IMG/VR virus record: IMGVR_UViG_3300021962_000156
Location: 1-50,751 of that record
Reading direction: 5' to 3' (one strand)
DNA: 50,751 nucleotides
Source of the DNA: a virus
Positions within the stretch are counted from its first letter, which is position 1. Each line of letters opens with the position of its first letter. The notes under the pieces were generated by a model, which saw only the letters and a list, made by a program, of their open reading frames with translations, was not told the origin of the DNA and ran no database searches. A program made the translations under genes and the position numbers. Positions 10,501 to 16,700 of this stretch are shown piece by piece.

Positions 10501-11851
10501 TGCCAGAATTTACTGCGTTGTTGGCAATTTGACCAGAGTTGACAACACCGCTGCTCAGATTGCTGGTCGCCACTCCACCGGCTGCAATTTTGCCACTGCC
10601 TATAGAGGAATCTGCAATATTGGCAGATGTGATTCCACCGCTGGCAACTGCAAATGTACTTATTTGTCCACTTGCAAATGATCCAGAAACTACTGCATTA
10701 TTACCAATTTTACCAGATGTAATAGCGCCGCTACTTATTGCAAATTGACCAACTTGACCACTTGCAATATTTCCAGATGTTACCTGTCCGCTACCTAATG
10801 TGGCTGTGCTGATAGTGCCAGAAGCCAGATGTATAATTCCTACTTGACCACTACCGATATTGCCTGAAAGGACAGCATTGTCAGAAATATTACCAGAATT
10901 TACTGCACCGCTGCTTAGATTAAACCATGCTATTGATCCAGACGATATTTTCCCAGAAACAACGCTATTGTTTACAATTTTTTCTGTTGTAACAGACCCG
11001 GAGGCAAGTTGAACTCCATCAACAGCGCCACTACTTATTGCAAAGTGACCTATCTGACCGGATGCTATGTTGCCTGAAACAACTGCACCATCTGCGATAT
11101 GCCCAGAATTTACTGCCCCTGAACTTATATGAAAATGACCAATAGATCCAGATGCTATACTTCCAGAAACTACAGCTGCATTTTGTATTTGACCAGATGC
11201 AACGCTGCCGCTGCTTAGATTTTGCCAACCTATTACACCGGATGCTATTTTGCCTGAAATAATCAGAAAATCAGACAAATCTTCGCTTATTATCGTTCCA
11301 GATGCAATCAGATTGGTTGTAATAGTCCCAGAAGCTATGTGATATTCACTGATTTGACCGCTTGCAATATTTCCAGATCGCACAGCTGCCGTGCCTATTA
11401 GTCCTGAAGCTACCGCTCCAGATGTTAAATTAAACCAACCAATGCTTCCAGAAGCTATCTTACCACTTATTATTGAATTGTTAGCCAAATCTTCAGATGT
11501 GATAGTACCTGAAGCAATATGCTCTCCAGTAATTACACCAGATGCAATCGCAAAAGGACCAATACTACCAGATGAAATTGATCCGGAAACTACTGCATTA
11601 TTTCCAATATGTCCTGAAAGCACAGCACCTGAAGACAATGCAAAATTGTTGACTGTACCACTGGCAATAACCCCAGAAGTGACTTGTCCACTACCCAAAA
11701 CTGCCGTGCTGATTACACCGGAAGCGAGATGATAAAAACCGACTTGTCCTGAGGCTATAGAACCAGAAACAACGATGCCAGAGGCAAGTTCGCCTTTTAT
11801 GGTTCCGCTGTATACAACCAACCCATTTCTGGCTATAAACTCATTTGACAT
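1571..11851 (-). CDS. Giant 3426-residue repetitive phage fibre protein
   Basis: The N-terminus, NEFIARNGLVV, is a pattern seen at the start of phage tail-fibre proteins. Most of the chain repeats a 10-11 residue unit of the kind (A/S)SG-x-(I/V)-x-SG with hydrophobics at regular spacing, for example NNAVVSGSIASGQIG, as expected for a long trimeric beta-structured shaft. Non-repeat islands break it: residues about 600-950 form a larger globular segment, six copies of an STALGGSW-type module lie near residues 1870-2730, and NTPSGKLQVEIGSAS-like and LQEWQDSAGNTYARINASG-like modules recur. The start ATG has GGGAAAATAA upstream. It is the longest gene here, roughly a fifth of the window. An extended host-contact fibre is inferred; attachment partner and chaperone are unknown. 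Confidence 0.85.
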   Translation of the reverse strand: MSNEFIARNGLVVYSGTIKGELASGIVVSGSIASGQVGFYHLASGVISTAVLGSGQVTSGVIASGTVNNFALSSGAVLSGHIGNNAVVSGSISSGSIGPFAIASGVITGEHIASGTITSEDLANNSIISGKIASGSIGWFNLTSGAVASGLIGTAAVRSGNIASGQISEYHIASGTITTNLIASGTIISEDLSDFLIISGKIASGVIGWQNLSSGSVASGQIQNAAVVSGSIASGSIGHFHISSGAVNSGHIADGAVVSGNIASGQIGHFAISSGAVDGVQLASGSVTTEKIVNNSVVSGKISSGSIAWFNLSSGAVNSGNISDNAVLSGNIGSGQVGIIHLASGTISTATLGSGQVTSGNIASGQVGQFAISSGAITSGKIGNNAVVSGSFASGQISTFAVASGGITSANIADSSIGSGKIAAGGVATSNLSSGVVNSGQIANNAVNSGNISSGQIGFVHLASGTISTAILGSGQVASGNIASGTVNNFTLSSGAVLSGHIGNRAVVSGSISSGSVHQYALSSGAVISGQVGSESINSANIASGTIVSSNLSPYAVASGNLASGAVTTFNLGVGSVQSGNIASGSIGTNHFSSGATINNALGLGGISSDRYKQQLKTGLTSGGLITLNSGNLTYNISAGQGQLVVAWNASGIPEVTNVSWSAFNNQTPLFSGSHVTYVAIASGGTLVQQHTQFTPDEVSNHIIMGFVVHADHTNITDVGPRPLTSYDGLGQVETFVLSFGPLKLDGLDISANGANLNLDRNSGSAFALGSNYENDVNNTSVTSESSKSAATITYAYRSSVAGTFTFDTAVSSVDPTKYDDGDGTPGTVPSDKWTIQRVFYIPKDTNNVYIYYGRVLYDDSGTAAQNIVVEDFDEDTMTASSAVFLGYIIIRGGATALNTTADATFIQGGTFRNTAGAGGGTISLSLNSLSDVNITSATNNQILYYDSGVWKNSFVLSGNIGSGQISVNHLASGVLDSAMLKSGSVTSGFIGNNAVVSGSIASGQVSQYHIASGSIAGYQIQSGSINSEKLADATIVSGKLTSGIVAWINLASGAVRSGHITNGSVFSGTIVSGAIGSTHLADASVLNNNVGSGAITSGKIASGQIGINHLASGVISTAVLGSGQVTSGVIASGSVNNFALSSGAVLSGHIGNAAVVSGSLASGQVGTFAIASGAIAANLIASGSIGSEKIADNAVISGKLASGIVAWFNLSSGTVRSGHIEANAVVSGNIGSGQIGFVHLASGTISTATLGSGQVTSGNIASGSVGQFHISSGAVTSGKIGNDAVVSGSIASGAVSRFAIASGVITTEHIASGTIVSEDLSDFLIVSGKVASGIIASFNLSSGAVNSGQIGNAAVVSGSIASGQIGWAHISSGAIRSGSIDYGAVVSGSVASGQIGFYHLASGVISTAVLGSGQVVSGTIASGTVNNFALSSGAVLSGHIGNNAVVSGSIASGQISTFHIASGSITANLIASGAIISVDIADNAVVSGKVASGSISSVNLASGAVLSGHIGNNAVVSGSIASGQIGANHVASGVLFAVTNPSDNRIITSLASGTNLGNAEANLTFDGQTLSVVSTASGSNALSVTGVNGELFTVSDSSQGLILEVGNISGNPIFFVNSSGLVGISTTFGAVNTNRLFVKTTLSGAATVQEWINASGTTVASVNNSGVFTGYLAANIVVSGNIASGQIAWFNLSSGTVISGQIGNAAVVSGSIASGQIGADHLASGTAVSPNNLSGTVNYVSKFVSTNGIGNSSIFDNGNVGINTNTPSGKLQVEIGSASLKGLIVKGYTAQTANLQEWQDSAGNTYARINASGEFFGLLSSGIVVSGSIASGQIGQNHLASGSVTSGKIGQFSVSNINIISGTIANDKLANSTIQIAGSSTALGGSWAAQALTTSSGLLAGTYYPSGSLTIGIASGGITSQLIADGAVQSGDIGSGQISVSHLASGVLANAVAAGSSGQIQFNNNNLLAATSSLTWDGSILSVPQVSVTNSVGDEGGEILLAKPVTNTTLSGAGVTIDVYQNKLRFFEQGGLARGFYIDITTGGNYASTNLGTAVLTSGVVVSGTIGDNAVNTNNIASGQVTGNKIAANTIANANLINSTITIAGSSTALGASWAAQALTTSSGLLAGTYYPSGSITIGIASGGIVAQLMASGSILSGSIASGQIGLFHLASGVISTATLGSGQVTSGNIASGSVGKFALSSGAVNSGHIGNAAVVSGSIASGSVGQFAIASGSITAEHIASGAVINADIADGAVTSGKISSGVIGGVHIAANTVANANLVNSTITIAGSSTALGASWAAAALTTSSGLLAGTYYPSGSLTIGIASGGVVSQMLANSSVLSGAIGSGQIGAAHLASGLVEGLIISGSVGSGDLAIGAVNNINIASGTVANDKLANSTITIAGSSTALGGSWTAAALTAASGLSSVTYYPSGSAVIGIASGGVVAQMMASGSVTSGAIASGSIGSSHISSGGVLGLNIASGTITGSKLAAATVQNANLANSSINIAGLNVTLGNSWTPQALTTASGLLAGTYYVSGALTIGIASGGVVAQMMASGSVLSGAIASGQIGINHFASGVISTATLGSGQVTSGNIASGSVGQFALSSGAVNSGHIGNNAVVSGSIASGSVGQFAIASGSITAEHIASGAVINSDIADGAVTSGKISSGVIGGVHIAANTVANNNLVNSTVTIAGSSTALGGSWAAAALNTASGLAGGPYYPSGSLTIGIATAGVVSGMIGSGQVGFVHLASGTISTATLGSGQVTSGNIASGSVSQFALSSGAVNSGHIGNNAVVSGSIASGSIGTFHISSGSITTNLIASGTIVSEDLSDNVIVSGKVSSGIIAWFNHASGAVRSGHIGDAAVVSGSIASGSIGWSAHASGAVRSGHIGDGAVVSGSVASGQIGIFHLASGVISTAALGSGQVVSGNIASGTVNNFALSSGAVLSGHIGNNAVVSGSIASGSIGSFHISSGTYVTNTNRFPVTASGVYYIDLAASLSGSAGTFTSSGLIFNPRSGGTLGIGDVTNPTSKITVTNSNLYPAESLQTNTATLGLYSGGATSGFVTYGNTFITNSNRGSSNLTTYAVRVNHGATITSGTGGLLGTIGGILVDFADVNGSASPTHYGIRINPHNGGQDGYGLYVAGTGGANATFYGIYSTATNFAGNGNWGIYAEASNTGGARPAIAAQFKIAGNVTSYAYGLLVNAASVTVGHYYYGAYIDASTVTASSGKIALYVSDGTSTATFGNGSGGAALFTGGNVGVRTTTPSGALHVETGSASRIGTIIRGFTSQTANLTEWQDSANTVYARVNASGEFWGLLASGIVTSGDLGNASVVSGSIASGQIGTFHIASGSITADLIASGAIITADIADNAVVSGKIASGVVAWFNLASGAVRSGHIGDNAVVSGSIASGQIWTFHFASGAIIPDGGTF
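3660..6240 (-). repeat. Six dispersed copies of a fibre module
   Basis: Within the giant fibre, six segments of about 140 bases encode a module with NSTITIAGSSTALG followed by SWAA-ALTTSSGL, a YYPSGS strand and IGIASGG. Copies lie near 3664-3802, 4213-4351, 4525-4665, 4865-5008, 5416-5557 and 6092-6236, separated by SG-x-I repeats. They differ by a few residues each, and the fifth (read left to right on the map, the one near 4213-4351) reads AGLNVTLGNSW. They look like one domain multiplied by duplication. Confidence 0.75.
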
Positions 11852-11960
11852 TTATTTTCCCAATCTTTATTTAATCACTAAAAGTATTTACTCAAATATC
11901 AAAAATAAAGTGAAAATTTAAAAGTATAAACTTGTAGCTACGAATACTTTATTTAGTGTT
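11852..11960 (-). promoter_or_regulatory. AT-rich intergenic leader before the giant fibre gene
   Basis: This is the only sizeable gap in the fibre block. Read leftward it contains CACTAAATAAAG, AGTAAATACTTTTAGTG and ATTAAATAAAG, all similar to the (T/C)ATAAATA boxes found before other genes here, and a small GTAGCTAC palindrome. A promoter that boosts the giant fibre gene is plausible, but no single box is convincing. Confidence 0.3.
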
Positions 11961-12701
11961 TTATACTAATCCAAATCTGCTTGAATTAGTTGTGTAACTA
12001 TTTAATACTTCCGTACTAGAAAGATTTGTATTATAAATTTTCACGATTGCCAGATCACCATTCATAAAATTACCTGCGGAAAGACCATCATCCCATCGTC
12101 GCATAAGTCTAATCTCGCCGCCAGATAATGGAGTAGTGGCTACAGATGCAGTACCTCCATTTGCAACACCATTTACATATTGTCTTACGATGCTGCCGTC
12201 ATATGTGCCTGCGATTTGATACCAAGTGTTTATTGATGGTGAAAATCCAGTTGTGTTGTACCAACCGCTCCTGAAAAATCCAGCAGCTAAGTTGTAATTT
12301 ATTGGTGCATTATTTGTGCCTAAACTAAAATTTAAGTTTGCGGATAAATCGTATTGGTTTGTTACAACTGAAGAAACTTTGCTACTTATAGACGAAGAAA
12401 ATCTTACCCAAGCTTCCACTGTCCACTTAGATAAATTTCCAATGTTTGCAATCGTTCCGTATTCAAAATTTGAATCAATAAAATTTAAATATCCTCCAAA
12501 ACTTGAACTGTATGTCGGGGTATTAAACAAAGTTGCATCATTATTATTTGCAGTCAAGTCGTACCAAGAAGAACCAGAACCAGAATAAGAACTAGTATTA
12601 CCAGCATCTAAGTATACCAATAAACTTGAAGGATATTCTGCTGGAGCAGATATTTTTGTTCTCCCAAGAATTTTTGTTGGTTGTAAAATCTTAATACTCA
12701 T
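11961..12701 (-). CDS. LamG/concanavalin A-like lectin domain protein
   Basis: Residues about 28-240 read as a single laminin-G-like jelly roll: LVYLDAGNTSSYSGSGSSW, then WTVEAWVRF, then a TWYQIAGTYDGSIVRQYVNG strand pair, and a closing DLAIVKIYNTNLSSTEV-like strand. The order matches Laminin_G_3-type domains, which bind glycans and occur in phage fibres and bacterial surface proteins. The start has an AAGGATATTT ribosome site. It sits between the glycine-rich protein and the giant fibre on the same strand, so a virion carbohydrate-binding role is inferred. No catalytic motif is visible. Confidence 0.8.
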   Translation of the reverse strand: MSIKILQPTKILGRTKISAPAEYPSSLLVYLDAGNTSSYSGSGSSWYDLTANNNDATLFNTPTYSSSFGGYLNFIDSNFEYGTIANIGNLSKWTVEAWVRFSSSISSKVSSVVTNQYDLSANLNFSLGTNNAPINYNLAAGFFRSGWYNTTGFSPSINTWYQIAGTYDGSIVRQYVNGVANGGTASVATTPLSGGEIRLMRRWDDGLSAGNFMNGDLAIVKIYNTNLSSTEVLNSYTTNSSRFGLV

Positions 12702-12709
12702 AAATATCC

Positions 12710-13726
12710 TTAAATTTTAGTTATTGTTACATAACCATGATTTGAATTACTACCGCTAGTACCACTTATAAAGGTGCCTGCGTAATAACTGCCACCGCCA
12801 CCTCCAAATTGACCATCACTAGCTGCGCCGTTACCACCTCCGCCTCCACCTGAGTAACCTCCTCCTCCTCCTGCCCAACAATAATTAGCATAACCGCTAT
12901 TATTGCTTCCATCGCCTGCACCGCCACCTCCACCAAAGCCTCCAGCGACTGTAAAATTGCTATTTACTGTAGTAAAACCTCCGAGCCAACCTCCCAATCT
13001 GCTCAATCCTTGCAAGCCATTAGAAGCAGCACCATCGGACGATATTCCAGCACCGGGACCGGCAAACAAGATTCCTCTTGTGCTTTTACCACCACCACTA
13101 CCACCAGTACCTCCAGCAGCCGTAGATCCATTTGCTATGCTTACTGTCGAGCCAGATGTTGTGTCATATTTACCGTGTGCTGTTGTCTGAGATGTCAGCA
13201 AATTTGTACTCGATGCAGCAGCGCCACCGCCTCCTCCTGCAACCACATAATAACTGATAGAAGAACTATTATAAACAAAACTGCCGCCTCCACCTGCGCC
13301 ACCGCAGTAATTACCTGTTGGACCTGCACCTCTATTGCCTCCCATTTGCCCAACAACAATTGCAACTATAGTGCTTTTTGTTAAAGACACTCTGGTAGTC
13401 AAAACAGCACCATATCCACCTATTCTGTTGGGAGAGACTTGTGTGTTGTTTCCTCCAGCAGCACCCGCAGCGGTGATCTCGTAAGTAGCATCTTCAGGCA
13501 CAGTCCATAATTGAATCCCTTGTGTTGTCATATTGAAAAAAGCAGTATTTTGCGTCCATGAAGCGGATGAGTAAGCTGATTGGCAAGCAGATAAAGTGGG
13601 ACCACTCCTTCCAGTTGCGCTAGCGTTTGTAAAAGTAAATGTAGAAAAGTCATACAAACCAGATGTTGGAATTCTTCCGAGAACAGTATTTGCTTTAATC
13701 ACGCAATTGTTTGTCAGAATACTCAT
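12710..13726 (-). CDS. Glycine-rich tail-tip/adhesin-like protein
   Basis: The start chosen is the ATG whose ATGA overlaps the stop of the upstream fibre gene; an in-frame codon 11 triplets earlier would lie inside that gene. Residues about 95-330 are dominated by poly-glycine loops (GGAGGGGSF, VVAGGGGGAAA, GGGGGYSGGGGGG) alternating with short strands, ending VTITKI. This resembles glycine-rich domains such as the T2-type Gp38 adhesin tip or bacterial Gly-rich domains, where poly-Gly helices pack together. The N-terminal 90 residues are non-repetitive with a WTVPEDATYEI strand. Function as a receptor-binding tip is inferred from composition and its place between two fibre genes. Confidence 0.75.
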   Translation of the reverse strand: MSILTNNCVIKANTVLGRIPTSGLYDFSTFTFTNASATGRSGPTLSACQSAYSSASWTQNTAFFNMTTQGIQLWTVPEDATYEITAAGAAGGNNTQVSPNRIGGYGAVLTTRVSLTKSTIVAIVVGQMGGNRGAGPTGNYCGGAGGGGSFVYNSSSISYYVVAGGGGGAAASSTNLLTSQTTAHGKYDTTSGSTVSIANGSTAAGGTGGSGGGKSTRGILFAGPGAGISSDGAASNGLQGLSRLGGWLGGFTTVNSNFTVAGGFGGGGGAGDGSNNSGYANYCWAGGGGGYSGGGGGGNGAASDGQFGGGGGSYYAGTFISGTSGSNSNHGYVTITKI

Positions 13727-16700
13727 GTGACAATTCTTGCTCCTACGCTTACATTCCAAGTTCCAGAAGTTATGTTAGCTCTGAGGGTAAGATTTCCACT
13801 CACAATTAGTGCTGAAAAAGCTAAGGCTATCGTTGAGCCACCCATATCAGCAGTCGAAGTTTCGCTGTAATTAACTGTGTCTAATCCAGAATCCCATACA
13901 GCAGTAACATTTCCCGCCCTAGAACCGCTACTCACAGTATTTCTTACAAAATATTCAAAAAATCCCGCTTGACCAGCAGTATCTGGAATGCTGAATGCAT
14001 CAAATGTCGTAGTCTGACCGCTTGTTAAACTGCTAAATGTTCTACTGAATCCAAACGAACTTACTTCAAATACAGTTGTGTTAGATGCATTCACAACTTG
14101 CAACAACGAACCACTTGTAATGTCATTTACAGCCAATAGAGTTCCAGAAACTCCTGTCACTGACAACAGGGTGCTACCTGCACTAGTGCCAGTCACGGCA
14201 AGCGTAGTTCCATCATATGTCAAATTAGTTTCTGCGTTGGCTTGGTTTGTGCCCGAAGCAAGGCTGGTAAGAATTCTATTATCAGAAGGATTAGTTACAG
14301 TGAAAAGCACTCCAGAAGCTACATGATTAGCCCCGATTTGACCGGAAGCAATGCTACCTGAAACTACGGCGGCATCACCGATATTTCCGCTCCTTACAGA
14401 TCCTGAAGCCAGATTGAACCAAGCAACAACTCCGGATGCAATTTTTCCAGAGATTACAGCACTATCGGCAATCTTTTGAGATGAAATTATACCAGAAGCC
14501 AAAGCAAAAGAACCAATTTGTCCAGATGCAATATTTCCAGAAAGTACAGATCCAGAAGAAAGATTAAACCAAGCTACAACACCGCTTGCAACTTTACCAG
14601 ATACCACTGCATTATCAGCGATATCAGCAGTAATTATTGCGCCAGAAGCTATCAAATCCGCTGTAATACTACCAGATGAGATATGAAATGTGCCAATTTG
14701 TCCAGAAGCTATGCTCCCACTCACAACGGCATTATTTCCAATATGACCTGAAAGTACAGCACCAGAAGACAAAGCGAAATTATTCACTGTTCCAGAAGCA
14801 ATTACGCCAGAAGTTACTTGCCCAGAACCCAAGGAAGCTGTTGACAAAAGTCCAGATGCCAAGTGATATAAACCTATTTGCCCAGAAGCTATATTGCCAG
14901 AGTTGACAACTCCAGAACCAAGAGTAAACCAAGAGATTGAACCACTAGCAATTTTTCCAGACACTACAGCATCGTCAGCAATATCGGCTGTTATAACTGC
15001 ACCAGAAGCAATATGTTCTGCTGTTATGCTGCCACTTGCAATCGCAAATTTACCAACACTCCCGCTAGCAATGCTGCCTGAAACAACAGCTGCATTACCG
15101 ATGTGACCAGAAAGAACCGCTCCACTACTAAGTGCAAAATTGTTTACTACGCCAGAAGCAATCACACCAGAGGTGACTTGTCCAGATCCAAGAGTTGCTG
15201 CGGATATCACACCAGAAGCTAGGTGAATTGAACCTATTTGACCAGAAGCAATAGATCCACTTACTACAGAGTTGTTTCCAATATTACCTGAAAGTATGGC
15301 ACCAGAAGAGATATTAAACCAAGATACAATTCCACTAGCTAATTTTCCACTAGTAACTGCGTTGTTTGCAATATCTTCAGAGCCAATAGCTCCAGAAGCA
15401 ATCAACTCACTTGTTATACTTCCAGAAGCCAGATGATATGTTCCTATTTGACCAGAAGCTATGTTTCCACTTACAACTGCGTTATTGCCGATTTGGCCGC
15501 TGTTTACTGCACCACTAGAAAGAGCGAATTGACTTATTTGACCAGATGCTACATTTCCACTTACAACTGCGTTATTGCCGATTTGACCACTATTGACAGC
15601 ACCACTTGACAGATGCATCTGACCTATTTGTCCAGACGCTATGTTTCCGCTTACAACTGCGTTGTTGCCAATTTGACCACTATTGACAGCACCACTTGAC
15701 AGATGCATCTGACCTATTTGACCAGATGCTATACTGCCACTGACTACTGCTGAATTTCCTATCAAACCACTTACAATTTCTCCAGATGTAATTGTAAATG
15801 AATCAATTACGCCACTAGCTAAGTGATAGAAACCAACCTGACCTGAAGCGATATTGCCACTTGTTACTGCGTTATCGCCCAAGGAGCCAGAAGCTATTGC
15901 TCCACTTGCAATATGGAATTGACCGATGCTTCCACTAGCTATACTGCCAGAAACAACTGCTGCATCACCAATTAATCCACTGGTGATTTCTCCAGATGTA
16001 ATTGTGAAAAGTTCATTCATGCCAGAAGCAAGATGAACAGGTCCGATTGAACCAGAAGCGATACTACCACTTACAACTGCATTGTTGCCGATTTGACCGC
16101 TGTTTACTGCACCGCTAGAAAGAGCAAATTGACTTATTTGTCCAGATGCTATATTTCCGCTTAAAACAGAATTGTTGCCCAGCAGCCCACTTACGATTTC
16201 CCCCGACTGTATTGTAAATAGAAGCTCAAGACCGCTAGCCAGATGTGTTAATCCAATCTGACCAGATGCGATGTTGCCAGAACTCACAGAGTTGTTGCCA
16301 AGATTTCCTGAAAGTACAGCACCGGAGGCGAGATTGAACCAAGCGACAACTCCGCTTGCAATTTTTCCACTTATAATTGCATCGTCAGCGATTTCTTCAC
16401 TTGTAATAGATCCCGAAGCAATATGCTGGGATTGTATAACGCCGGAAGCAATATGAAATGAGCCAATCTGACCAGACGCAATGCTACCGCTTACCACGGC
16501 ACCATTTCCAATCATGCCAGAAACAACTTCTCCACTTGTTAGTGTAAATTGTTCTGTCAGACCGCTTGCCAAATGATAAATACTAATTTGACCAGATGCT
16601 ATATTTCCAGAAGCAACTGAGTTGTATCCCAGATTTCCAGAATTAATCGCAAATGTTCCAATGTTGCCAGAGTTGACAACTCCAGAACCAAGCGCAAACC

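Noticed and set aside
1593-11732. Many rightward frames across the giant fibre gene with Pro/Glu/Ala-rich repeats
   Set aside because: They come from reading the SG-x-I repeat DNA on the other strand, have no consistent ribosome sites and are fully contained in the long leftward gene.
12903-13384. Pro-rich rightward frames over the glycine-rich gene
   Set aside because: Gly codons read on the opposite strand give Pro; no start signals and no domain.
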